Shown: positions 9,621 through 17,591 of the stretch, piece after piece | Position numbering within the stretch: the stretch's first letter is position 1 | Layout of the letters: each line of letters begins with the position of its first letter | DNA from: Micrococcales bacterium | GTDB lineage: Bacteria; Actinomycetota; Actinomycetes; S36-B12; UBA10799 | Length of the DNA stretch: 64,000 bases | Direction: 5' to 3' | Assembly: GCA_016719135.1 (NCBI GenBank) | Contig: JADKAV010000006.1 | Coordinates: forward strand, 78,815-142,814 | The notes under the pieces: model-generated | What the model was told of the DNA's origin: nothing | The model's database searches: none | Seen by the model: only the letters and a program-made list of their open reading frames with translations | Translations under genes and position numbers: made by a program

Positions 9621-10395
9621 TCATCTTGTGCGCGGCCTTCTGCATCAGCGAAGGCTTACCGCTGAACTGCGACAGGTTGCGCTCGAACCATTCCCGCGCA
9701 CTCATCGGCTCCTGTCCGGTGAGCTCTGCCACGGTGTCCGTCACCACGTCGGCATGCCCGTCGCGCCACGCCCGCAGATGCCCGAGCACCATGTTGTCGA
9801 GATCCTCGCGGCTGTCGATGCCCGCGTGCTGCATCATGAGGTCGGCGAGTTCGTTCTCAGGCAGATCGATGTAGTCCAGGTTGCGCCCGACGACGTCTGC
9901 GAGCAGTGCCACGACGCCCGGCATGTCGAGCGCCTGCGGGCCCGTGCAGATGTACTCCTGCCCCTCATGACCCGAGCCCTCAACGATGTGGGCGACCACC
10001 CGCGCCACGTCGTCCAGAGCGACGAACCCGACCCGGCTGCGCTCCGACATCCCGAAGGCCACGCCCATCAGGATCTGCGGCGCGAACGGACCGAACGAGT
10101 ACTCCATGAACGCGTTGGGGTAGACGATCGTCCACGGCAGGCCGGACTGCCGTACAACCTCGACCGCCGGTCCATCTTGCTCCTCCAAGGCGTTGGCCAG
10201 GTACACGATATGGGCGTCGAGGGGCGCAAGAGCATCGGTCACCGCCGCCGCCATCCCGGAACCGGGGCGCGCACCGAGCAGCACGTGCGTCGCGGCGCCC
10301 GCTTCATCCACCAACTCCACGTCGCACTCGGACAGCGATGTCACCAGAGCCTGGGTGAACTGGTCGTTGCCGGTGGTGACGAATAGACGTGCCAT
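9586..10395 (-). CDS. NAD(P)-binding atypical SDR (NmrA/SDR-a-like)
   Basis: 269 residues. The N-terminal MARLFVTTGNDQFTQALV is a modified Rossmann start lacking a clean GxxGxxG. PWTIVYPNAFMEYSF near 108-122, a conserved FVALDDVARVVAH segment and a helical C-terminus match NmrA-like/NAD(P)H-binding proteins that serve as redox sensors or epimerase-like reductases. The ATG at 10395 is preferred over an upstream in-frame ATG because the strand-turn motif follows immediately. It lies back to back with the aldehyde dehydrogenase. Confidence 0.72.
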   Translation of the reverse strand: MARLFVTTGNDQFTQALVTSLSECDVELVDEAGAATHVLLGARPGSGMAAAVTDALAPLDAHIVYLANALEEQDGPAVEVVRQSGLPWTIVYPNAFMEYSFGPFAPQILMGVAFGMSERSRVGFVALDDVARVVAHIVEGSGHEGQEYICTGPQALDMPGVVALLADVVGRNLDYIDLPENELADLMMQHAGIDSREDLDNMVLGHLRAWRDGHADVVTDTVAELTGQEPMSAREWFERNLSQFSGKPSLMQKAAHKMIKARYGGRVLA

Positions 10396-10459
10396 ACGTT
10401 CACGGTAAGCGCGAGCCGAACCGGGGGCGCGCACGGCCAACCGCGAGTACCGTGACGAC

Positions 10460-12031
10460 ATGCCCACCACTGCGCAGACCTTCGAAAGCCACTCCCCCGC
10501 CGACGGCCGGGTGATCGCGACCTACCCGATCATGGACGCCGACGCCGTGCGCGAAGCCGTAGACCGCGGGCGCATCGCCGCCAGCTGGTGGGTGAGCCTG
10601 GGCTTCGACGAACGCAAAGCCCGCCTGCTGCGTTTCAAGGCCCTGGTCGCCAAACGCTCCAAGGAGTTGGCCGAACTCGTCCATGCCGAGAACGGCAAAC
10701 CGATGGACGACGCACTGCTGGAGATCATCCTTTCGGTAGAGCACATCAACTGGGCGGCGCTGAACGCCAGGTCCGTTTTGAAACGGCGCGGTGTCCGGCC
10801 AGGACTGCTCACCATCAACCAGGCCGCGCACGTGCGCTACCAGGCACTGGGCGTGGTCGGCGTGATCGGACCCTGGAACTACCCGGTCTTCACCCCGATC
10901 GGCTCGATCGCCTACGCGCTGGCGGCCGGCAACGCGATCGTGTTCAAACCTTCGGAGTTCACCCCCGCGGTCGGCGAGTGGCTCATCGGCGCGATCAACG
11001 AGGTGATCCCCGAGCAGCCGGTGGCGCAACTGGTCACGGGCCTCGGTGCCACGGGCGCGGCGTTGTGCGAGGCCGGCGTGGACAAGATCTCCTTCACCGG
11101 ATCCACCCCGACCGGCAAGAAGGTGATGGCCGCCTGCGCGAAGACGTTGACGCCTGTCCTGCTCGAATGCGGCGGCAAGGACGCCGTACTCGTGGACAAG
11201 GACGCGGACCTGGAGAAGGCCGCCGACGCCGCGACATTCGGCGCCTTCAGCAACGCCGGGCAGACGTGCGTCGGAGTGGAGCGGGTGTACGTGCATCAGG
11301 CGGTGTACGACGAGTTCCTGGCGCTGGTGGCGGCGAAGGCGCGGAATCTGACTCCCGGCCACGGACCCGACTCCTCCTACGGCCCCATGACGATGCCCTC
11401 TCAGATCGAGGTGATTCGTGAGCACGTACGCGACGCCCTGGAACGCGGCGGGCGCGCTGTCGTCGGCGGACCCGAATCGGTCGGGGAAGGCGTCGTCGAG
11501 CCGATCGTGCTCACCGGTGTCCCGGAGGATTCAATGGCGATCATGGAGGAGACGTTCGGACCCACGCTCGTGGTGAACCCGGTGCGCGACATGGACGAGG
11601 CGGTGGACCGGGCCAACGCCGCCGACTTCGGCCTGGCTGCGTCGGTCTTCTCCGGCAGCAAGGCGACGATGGAACGCGCCGCGGCGCAACTGCACGTCGG
11701 CATGGTGAGCATGAACTCCTGGGTGATGTACGCCGGGGTTTCGGCGCTTCCGTGGGGCGGTGTCGGGCAGTCCGGTTTCGGCCGGATCCACGGCCCCGAC
11801 GGGCTGCTCGAGTTCGCCCGCTCCAAGTCCACGGTCCGCGAGCGGTTCGCGCTGCCGGTGCCACTGGTCAGTTTCGCCCGGCACCCGCGGACCACCGAGA
11901 TCGTGCGCAGACTGACCTCGCGACGGGGCAGAGTCGTGTTGCAGGCGGGCAGGACGGCCGTTGGCAAGCCCCCCCCGTTGCAGCCCGGCGTTGGACTTAC
12001 GCACGGCCGTTGGACAAACGCACATCCGTGA
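10460..12031 (+). CDS. aldehyde dehydrogenase
   Basis: 523 residues of the NAD(P)-dependent ALDH superfamily, which oxidises aldehydes to acids. GPWNYP near 137-142 and KPSE near 163 bind cofactor, FTGSTPTGK lies at 212-220, the general base is E236 in LLECGGKD, and the nucleophile is C270 in SNAGQTC. The last roughly 45 residues go beyond the usual family end, and the final dozen are encoded by a dispersed repeat (11985-12113), suggesting the original stop was lost or moved. It resembles the succinate-semialdehyde/fatty-aldehyde class. Confidence 0.92.
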   Translation: MPTTAQTFESHSPADGRVIATYPIMDADAVREAVDRGRIAASWWVSLGFDERKARLLRFKALVAKRSKELAELVHAENGKPMDDALLEIILSVEHINWAALNARSVLKRRGVRPGLLTINQAAHVRYQALGVVGVIGPWNYPVFTPIGSIAYALAAGNAIVFKPSEFTPAVGEWLIGAINEVIPEQPVAQLVTGLGATGAALCEAGVDKISFTGSTPTGKKVMAACAKTLTPVLLECGGKDAVLVDKDADLEKAADAATFGAFSNAGQTCVGVERVYVHQAVYDEFLALVAAKARNLTPGHGPDSSYGPMTMPSQIEVIREHVRDALERGGRAVVGGPESVGEGVVEPIVLTGVPEDSMAIMEETFGPTLVVNPVRDMDEAVDRANAADFGLAASVFSGSKATMERAAAQLHVGMVSMNSWVMYAGVSALPWGGVGQSGFGRIHGPDGLLEFARSKSTVRERFALPVPLVSFARHPRTTEIVRRLTSRRGRVVLQAGRTAVGKPPPLQPGVGLTHGRWTNAHP

Positions 12032-12113
12032 GACACCCACCGCCCGCGCAACTCCAACCCCCGTACCGATCTCCAACTGACGTACCCAACTCCAACGCCT
12101 GCGGCCAACGCAC
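11985..12113. repeat. GTTGGA/TCCAAC-rich dispersed element, family 2, copy 1
   Basis: The left half carries repeated GTTGGA words about 20 bp apart and the right half carries TCCAAC/CCAACT words, making an imperfect palindrome of about 125 bp. It aligns base for base over long stretches (TTACGCAC, CCGTTGGACAA, CCGTACCGATCTCCAAC) with the copies at 31153-31419 and 51184-51306. It lies between converging genes and supplies the tail of the aldehyde dehydrogenase. Confidence 0.8.
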
Positions 12114-12121
12114 GACCGCGT

Positions 12122-12931
12122 TCAGACCTCCGCCGCGTCGGACCTCACGTACTCATCAAGATCAACATTCCACACCACGTCGTCGAGGCTCAACCGCAGC
12201 CACGGTTGCGCCTGGTCGCCCCACTGCACCGACGAAACGGCCGGCACCCCGACCCCCTGGATGCGAGTCCAAGCATGCACGCGCGTGACCCAGCGGATCG
12301 GCTGCGGATCGCCCGCGTCGCGCCACCGCAACGCCTCGAACCGGTCAAGCAAGCCGGACTGCGGGTCGAACCAGGCGACCAAGGAATCCGGTCCCTGTTC
12401 CTGCGGCACGACGAGTCGGGCACTGACCGCGTCGATCGGCTCCCAGACCCCGCCCAGCAGTGCCGAAGGAAGCCACAGGTACTCCCCCCACATGCTCAGA
12501 TTTGCCGCGCGGTCCACCGTCGGCTCGCCCTCGACCACGCCGGTGGGCAGGTCGAGGCGCGCGTGCCCGTCGAGGTACCACTCCTGGGCGGTCACGATCC
12601 GGCGTCCGAAGACGGACAGTTCCATGTGGTGCCGGTAGCCGGTCCCCACGACGTGGCCGAACCGCCACCGACCCGGCAGCGCGGGGCCCTTGATACGCAT
12701 CGTCATGCGGCCACCGAAGACAGCACCGCTCAACAGCGGGATCTGCTGGCCGCACACGACCTCGAAGTAGCGGGCCACCGGTTCTGGCAGTCCCGCCGGA
12801 AGCGGGGCATGCTCCAGTTCCGGCACATCCCCGCGGAACGGCGCGAACGGTTCCGGCACCGTGTGCAGACCTTTGCGCAAGGCCAAGGCACCTGCACCGA
12901 CAGCGGCACCAGCCGCGATCCAACCCTTCAT
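12122..12931 (-). CDS. DUF6544-like protein with N-terminal membrane anchor
   Basis: 269 residues. A hydrophobic N-terminal segment (1-20) looks like a membrane anchor. The globular remainder includes VARYFEVVCG near 52-61 and repeated aromatic strands (FGHVVGTGYRHHMELSVFGRR, MWGEYLWLPSALL), which I associate with the uncharacterised DUF6544 family. No catalytic motif is evident. It sits 12 bases downstream of the membrane protein gene that follows and is probably cotranscribed with it. Confidence 0.6.
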   Translation of the reverse strand: MKGWIAAGAAVGAGALALRKGLHTVPEPFAPFRGDVPELEHAPLPAGLPEPVARYFEVVCGQQIPLLSGAVFGGRMTMRIKGPALPGRWRFGHVVGTGYRHHMELSVFGRRIVTAQEWYLDGHARLDLPTGVVEGEPTVDRAANLSMWGEYLWLPSALLGGVWEPIDAVSARLVVPQEQGPDSLVAWFDPQSGLLDRFEALRWRDAGDPQPIRWVTRVHAWTRIQGVGVPAVSSVQWGDQAQPWLRLSLDDVVWNVDLDEYVRSDAAEV

Positions 12932-12943
12932 GACTCAACCCTC

Positions 12944-14476
12944 TCACCGTCCTGGGATGCCGACCTCCACGCGGTCCACGCACGCCCCGTCGACGACGAT
13001 CGGCGCAACCGGTCCAGGCGGCGGCATCACATAGGTGATCCCACCACCCTCGCGGCGCAGCCGGATCACCCTGACCCCGGCGTCCAGCTCGGGCACCCGC
13101 ACCTCGCCGCACTGACGCCGCTGTGACACCAGCAGCGCGGTGAACTCCAGCGGTCCCACCGCGCCACTCTCATCGATCTGCAGCGGCCGCGCGGCCTGTT
13201 CGGGGAAGCGCGCCGGTTCGGGCCCGACCTGCAGCAATGTTCGGGTGGTGCCGAGTTCGTACACCGGCGGGTCGGTGATGAAGAAGAAGTGAGCCAGCAT
13301 GCGCGGTGGACTGGGGGTCGCCGCAAGATCGGCGCCCGGCCGAAGGGCTCGCGCTTGTGCCAGCCATTGCCGCCCCGGATCAACGGGGCGAGCGATCGTC
13401 CACATGCTCCAGGAACCCAGCAAAGCCACCGCCGCCGCGACGGCCACCACCGGCCGCCACGTGAAGTCGAACGAGCCGATCCCGGCCAGCAGCACCGTGC
13501 CGGTGACCAGGGTGAAACGGGGATCGGCGGCCAGGCCGGCGCCGGCGAAACCACCGCGCAGGACCACGAACGACAGGACTTCGGCGAGCAGCAGGGCCGC
13601 CGTAACACCTGCCACAAGAACGGTCTGACGCGGTTGTGTGGCGAGCCCGATGAGCAGGATCACCATCCACACCGCCAGCACCGCGACCGCCCACAACCCG
13701 GCGGCCACCGGCACGACCGTTCGCTGCTGCACGTCGAACGGCAGCCAGCCGAGAACAGACCGCAGCACCGATCCCGGACCCGCCGACCACAGCGCGCCGG
13801 GAATGCTCGTGCCCGGGGTGCGACCCGGCAGGCCGTCGAACACCCGCAGACCGAGCGCCAGCAACGTGACCCCGACCAGGACCAGCCACGACCTGCGGTT
13901 GTCCCGCCATGCCTGCCACAGTCCGCTGTACAACCAGGCGATCGCGAACAGAACCGGCACGAAGTAGACGGCCCGTTCGTGGAAAGTCCAGGCAAGTGCG
14001 CAGAGCACGCCCACCACAACCGGGGTCCACCTGCGGGGCCGCGCCAGCAACCACCCGGCGACCAGCATCAGCAACAGCGCCACCGCCTCCAAGCCGGCCG
14101 ACAGCCATTGCTGCGCCAGCATCGTCGCCGGCCAAGCGGCAAAAAGGATCGTGGCCGTGGCGGTGCCAGGAGTTGCCCCGCCCCAGCGCCGCAGCATCAG
14201 CCAGAACATGGCGCTGGTGCCGACGGCGATCACGCTCAGTAACAGCGCCGCCGGCCACCACACCTGCGGCGCCGCCCTGGCCAGCAGCCATTGCACCGCG
14301 AAGGATGCCGGTTCCCGGTGGCCGTTCCAGTTCTGCAGGATCAACTCCGAGGCCGACGCGTTCCACGCGGTCCAGATGTGGATGTAGTCGTCCTGCCAGA
14401 AGAAACTCCCCCAGATCACCCACAGTCGCACCGCACTCGTCACGCCGAGGATCACCCACACCGACGCGCCGAGCAC
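12944..14476 (-). CDS. polytopic membrane protein, GT-C glycosyltransferase-like
   Basis: 510 residues with about ten hydrophobic segments and a short C-terminal soluble tail. The first extracytoplasmic loop has WQDDYIHI near 28-35. An acidic pair at this point is the hallmark of GT-C mannosyl/arabinosyl-type transferases that use polyprenyl-phosphate sugars, but no further family signature is clear. Upstream of the DUF6544-like gene in the same direction. A role in envelope glycan assembly is an inference. Confidence 0.6.
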   Translation of the reverse strand: MLGASVWVILGVTSAVRLWVIWGSFFWQDDYIHIWTAWNASASELILQNWNGHREPASFAVQWLLARAAPQVWWPAALLLSVIAVGTSAMFWLMLRRWGGATPGTATATILFAAWPATMLAQQWLSAGLEAVALLLMLVAGWLLARPRRWTPVVVGVLCALAWTFHERAVYFVPVLFAIAWLYSGLWQAWRDNRRSWLVLVGVTLLALGLRVFDGLPGRTPGTSIPGALWSAGPGSVLRSVLGWLPFDVQQRTVVPVAAGLWAVAVLAVWMVILLIGLATQPRQTVLVAGVTAALLLAEVLSFVVLRGGFAGAGLAADPRFTLVTGTVLLAGIGSFDFTWRPVVAVAAAVALLGSWSMWTIARPVDPGRQWLAQARALRPGADLAATPSPPRMLAHFFFITDPPVYELGTTRTLLQVGPEPARFPEQAARPLQIDESGAVGPLEFTALLVSQRRQCGEVRVPELDAGVRVIRLRREGGGITYVMPPPGPVAPIVVDGACVDRVEVGIPGR

Positions 14477-14534
14477 TGCGCAAGGCTACTGCGACCGGTA
14501 GCGTGACGAGGACCGCACAACGAGGAGATGAAAC

Positions 14535-15422
14535 ATGGCTGGATCGTGGACGCAGAGTCGCACGGTGACCAAGCAGGCGTGGGGCGTTATCAAGGAGAAC
14601 CCCTACATGCTGTTGTTCCCCGTCGTCAGCGGGATCCTGGCAATCCTGGCGTTCCTGATCGTCGCCGGTATCGGGCTGGCGGTCATGGGTGTCACGACCG
14701 TGGAAGAGCAGACCACCAGTGATGAAGTCCCGACCAGTGTCGTCGTCATCGGCGTCCTGATCCTGGTCATCGCCGCTTACCTCGCCACGTTGATCACCCA
14801 GATCTTCATGGGCGGGCTCGTCAAGTGCACCGATGAGGAACTGCAGGGACGCGACAGCGGGTTCGGCGCCGGGCTGCGCGCATCGTTCTCCCGGCTCGGC
14901 GCACTGATGGGCTGGGCGGGGATCCAGACCGCGGTCGGCTGGCTGCTGTCCGCGGTACGCGGCGACGCCAGCAACAACAATGCGATCGTCGCGATTCTGC
15001 GCCTGGTGCTCGCGTCACTGCTGGCCGTCGCGTGGTCCATCATCACGTTCTTCGTCCTGCCGCTGATCATCCTGCGGGGCAAGGGTCCGCTGCAGGCGAT
15101 CAAGGAGTCGGTGGCGCTGATCCGCAAGACCTGGGGCATGCAGATCGCCGGCAACGTGCGTATCGGTGGGCTGATCGCGCTGGTGGCCGTGCTGCCGGGG
15201 ATCCTGTTCGCGGTGGTCGGCGGGTTCATTGCGATCTCCGGGACGCCAGCCGCCGGGATCCCGCTGGCGGCGATCGGCGTGATCGTGATCATCGCCGCAC
15301 AGGTTCTCATCAGCGCGATGCGAGCCATCTTCTCAGTGGCGATGCTGCACTACGTCGAGAGCGGCGAGGGCTACGGACCGTTCGGAGCCCAGGACCTGCA
15401 AACGGCCGTACGCGTCAAGTAG
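14535..15422 (+). CDS. membrane protein, DUF6159-like
   Basis: 295 residues with six or so transmembrane segments. The N-terminal QSRTVTKQAWGVIKENPYMLLFPV, followed by a helix, is a pattern I associate with the uncharacterised DUF6159 family. A good ribosome site (GAGGAGATG) precedes the ATG. The stop TAG is directly followed by the ATG of the next gene with no gap, so the two are a translational unit. Confidence 0.72.
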   Translation: MAGSWTQSRTVTKQAWGVIKENPYMLLFPVVSGILAILAFLIVAGIGLAVMGVTTVEEQTTSDEVPTSVVVIGVLILVIAAYLATLITQIFMGGLVKCTDEELQGRDSGFGAGLRASFSRLGALMGWAGIQTAVGWLLSAVRGDASNNNAIVAILRLVLASLLAVAWSIITFFVLPLIILRGKGPLQAIKESVALIRKTWGMQIAGNVRIGGLIALVAVLPGILFAVVGGFIAISGTPAAGIPLAAIGVIVIIAAQVLISAMRAIFSVAMLHYVESGEGYGPFGAQDLQTAVRVK

Positions 15423-15710
15423 ATGCTGCAGCGGGCCTTCGACTGGCTGTTCCGCGACCGGGAGACCGACCGGATCGTCCTGGGGCAGTTCCCGAATCCG
15501 AGCCTGTTCATCGCGATGGGGCTGTTCGCGGCGCGCTGGCTCGCGTCGATGGCGGGGGCGTCGGACGGACTTGTGCAGGGGCTGGATTGGGCGTTCGCGG
15601 TGGCCATCGTGTGGTGGGCCGGCCGCGAACTACTCCAGGGGGTCAATCCCTTCCGGCGGATTCTGGGACTGGTCGTGATCGTGGCGGTGATCGCCAGTCG
15701 GGCACTGTGA
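15423..15710 (+). CDS. small membrane protein of unknown function
   Basis: 95 residues with two or three hydrophobic helices (about 28-45, 53-68 and 80-95). It begins immediately after the stop codon of the DUF6159-like gene and so is likely translated by reinitiation. I do not recognise a family. Confidence 0.65.
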   Translation: MLQRAFDWLFRDRETDRIVLGQFPNPSLFIAMGLFAARWLASMAGASDGLVQGLDWAFAVAIVWWAGRELLQGVNPFRRILGLVVIVAVIASRAL

Positions 15711-15798
15711 CGAGCGTCACGGTTCCCTGCCGTGGACATGAATATGCGTATAACCGTATAGTCATGACCAGGTACAGAACTTCGAGGAGGTGAAGAGC

Positions 15799-15930
15799 AT
15801 GTACGGACACAAAGGTGACAAGACCAGTAACCAGCTGAACATCAACAACAGCGTTTACAAGGAACACCTGAACGCAGCGGTTAAGGGAAAGTCCGCGCTC
15901 GTTCCGGACTCGAAGGCTCCGCGTAAGTAG
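15799..15930 (+). CDS. 43-residue basic small protein
   Basis: This short gene has unusually strong signals for its size. AGGAGGTGA lies seven bases before the ATG, an AT-rich promoter-like stretch (TATAAC at 15749-15754 and TATAGT at 15757-15762) lies upstream, and a sharp terminator follows 11 bases after the stop. The product starts MYGHKGDKTSNQ and ends ALVPDSKAPRK; it is hydrophilic, basic and Asn/Lys-rich, with no membrane segment or cysteine. Codons are less GC-biased than in neighbouring genes, which may reflect high expression. No family is recognised. Confidence 0.75.
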   Translation: MYGHKGDKTSNQLNINNSVYKEHLNAAVKGKSALVPDSKAPRK

Positions 15931-15941
15931 AGACTTCCGAC

Positions 15942-15972
15942 AAGGCCCCTGGTGATAGCACCGGGGGCCTTT
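15942..15972 (+). terminator. intrinsic terminator of the 43-residue gene
   Basis: AAGGCCCC...GGGGCCTT arms with an inner GGTG/CACC pairing form a strong hairpin, followed by TTTCG. It lies 11 bases after the stop codon. Confidence 0.85.
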
Positions 15973-16017
15973 CGTATGCGCATAACGTAGTGCTCACCTT
16001 CACACCCCGAGCAGCAG

Positions 16018-16046
16018 AAAACCCCCGGCCGATGACCGGGGGTTTC
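16018..16046 (-). terminator. intrinsic terminator of the fasciclin gene
   Basis: Perfect 10-bp arms AAACCCCCGG (16019-16028) and CCGGGGGTTT (16036-16045) with a 7-base loop. Read on the minus strand, the hairpin is followed by TTTT, 11 bases after the fasciclin stop. Confidence 0.85.
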
Positions 16047-16056
16047 CTGAATCGAA

Positions 16057-16644
16057 CTAGCTGAGCAGAGCGTTCACGTCGACGTTCGGCGGAACCAGAA
16101 CCTCGTCGATCACGTGGATGACACCGTTGCTGGCCTCGACGTCGGCGGTCGAAACCGTGGCGCCGTTCACCTGCACTCCGCCGTCTTCGGTGGTGATGGT
16201 GATGTCCTCACCCTCCACGGTGGCGACGTCACCGGGCTGGATGTCGGTCGACATCACCTCTCCGGCCACCACGTGGTAGGTCAGGATCTGCGTCAGAACC
16301 TCTTTGTTCTCCGGCAGCAGCAGCGCGTCCACCAGGCCCTCGGGGAGGGCTTCGAAGGCCGCGTCGGTCGGAGCAAAGACGGTGTAAGGACCTTCAGCAC
16401 CAAGGGTCTCGGCCAAGCCGGCCTCGGTTACTGCTGCCACCAGGGTGCTGAAGTCGGGGTTGGCGGCGGCTACGTCGACGATGGTGCCGGCCGATGCCTC
16501 GTCGGTCATGCCGTCTGCCGGCGATGCCGGGGCGCTGGTGGCTGCCGTCGGGCTGGCCTCTGCGGTCGAATCGTCGTTGCTCGAGCAACCGACGAGCGCC
16601 AGGGACGCTACTGCGAACCCTGCGGCTACGATCTTGATGTTCAT
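16057..16644 (-). CDS. fasciclin (FAS1)-domain lipoprotein
   Basis: 195 residues. A signal peptide ends in the lipobox LVGC (Cys about 20), followed by a Ser/Thr/Ala-rich linker to about 50. A single FAS1 domain then carries the conserved FAPTDAAFEALP block, TYHVVAGEV (the H-box region) and ASNGVIHVIDEVLVPP at the end. The protein would be anchored on the outer face of the membrane, where FAS1 domains mediate adhesion. An own terminator follows, so it is a single-gene unit. Confidence 0.92.
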   Translation of the reverse strand: MNIKIVAAGFAVASLALVGCSSNDDSTAEASPTAATSAPASPADGMTDEASAGTIVDVAAANPDFSTLVAAVTEAGLAETLGAEGPYTVFAPTDAAFEALPEGLVDALLLPENKEVLTQILTYHVVAGEVMSTDIQPGDVATVEGEDITITTEDGGVQVNGATVSTADVEASNGVIHVIDEVLVPPNVDVNALLS

Positions 16645-16724
16645 TACTCCTCCTGAGGTGGGGTGGGACGTTCATTGAGGTAATCGCGCAAAGTGCACCA
16701 TTCGGATGCAACGATTTTGGCACG

Positions 16725-17591
16725 TTATGTAGACGTTACCTCAAGAGGCTGCATCTGCCGGGCTCCCGGCAGGGGCGGACCGGGCGGGCAGGTCGTGTCC
16801 ACCCAGTCCAGGACCGTGCTCAGGACCGTGCGCCACGACCCGTCCAGCATCACGTCATGGCCGCCGGGCACCCACACCGGCTCGACGCCCAGCGCGCGTG
16901 CGCACCGCCGCACATCCGCGGCAGCCACCAACGTGTCCTTCTCGGCGCCTACGACCATGACCGGTGATTCGATGGGGCGCAACGCCTCCGGCACAAGCAT
17001 GGCGTACTGCGCCCACGGGGATTCCCGGCCGATCCTGCTGACGTACTCCCGGGCCGTCGCCTCCGGAAGGTCGGCGAACAGGTCAGCGGCGTTCAGCCGC
17101 AGGGTGCCGCCCAGCACCGCGCGAGTGAAGTCCACCGGCTTGCTGCGCAAACCCGAGACCATCGTCGAGGGGATCCCACCGGCGGGAATCGGCGTGAGCA
17201 GTACACCCGCGCGGGCCGGATAGCGCTGCAGCACGCGCTGCGCGACCAGAGTCCCCAGCGAGTGGGCCACCAGGACCGGCGGCTGGTCCAGCGACGAGAT
17301 CACCTGCAACACGTCGTGCACGTAGTCGCGCAGTGTGGTGCGACCCAGCCGGGTCTGACCGCCGGATCCGCCGTGACCGCGCAACGACATCGCATACGAG
17401 GAGTACCCGCGCTCGGCGGCCGCGGCCTGCCAGTTCTGCGCGAAGCACCACGCCCCGTGCCCGAGTCCATGCAGGAACAGCAATGGCGGCCGGTCGGTCT
17501 CGGGCACCACCTCGGACAGCACTTCCAGGTGCACCGGCTTGGTCGGCCAGCCCCATTCACCGCGGCGCAGGACCTTCGGCGCGGGCTTCAT
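16725..17591 (-). CDS. alpha/beta hydrolase (esterase/lipase-like)
   Basis: 288 residues. The oxyanion segment is LLFLHGLGHGAW (about 37-48), the nucleophile elbow is AHSLGT with Ser111, the acid is probably the Asp in VVGAEKDTLV, and the base is the His in PGGHDVML. The ATG at 17591 overlaps the stop of the preceding flavin monooxygenase by four bases. A monooxygenase followed by an esterase is the classic order for Baeyer-Villiger oxidation of a ketone to an ester and its hydrolysis; that pathway is an inference here. Confidence 0.88.
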   Translation of the reverse strand: MKPAPKVLRRGEWGWPTKPVHLEVLSEVVPETDRPPLLFLHGLGHGAWCFAQNWQAAAAERGYSSYAMSLRGHGGSGGQTRLGRTTLRDYVHDVLQVISSLDQPPVLVAHSLGTLVAQRVLQRYPARAGVLLTPIPAGGIPSTMVSGLRSKPVDFTRAVLGGTLRLNAADLFADLPEATAREYVSRIGRESPWAQYAMLVPEALRPIESPVMVVGAEKDTLVAAADVRRCARALGVEPVWVPGGHDVMLDGSWRTVLSTVLDWVDTTCPPGPPLPGARQMQPLEVTST

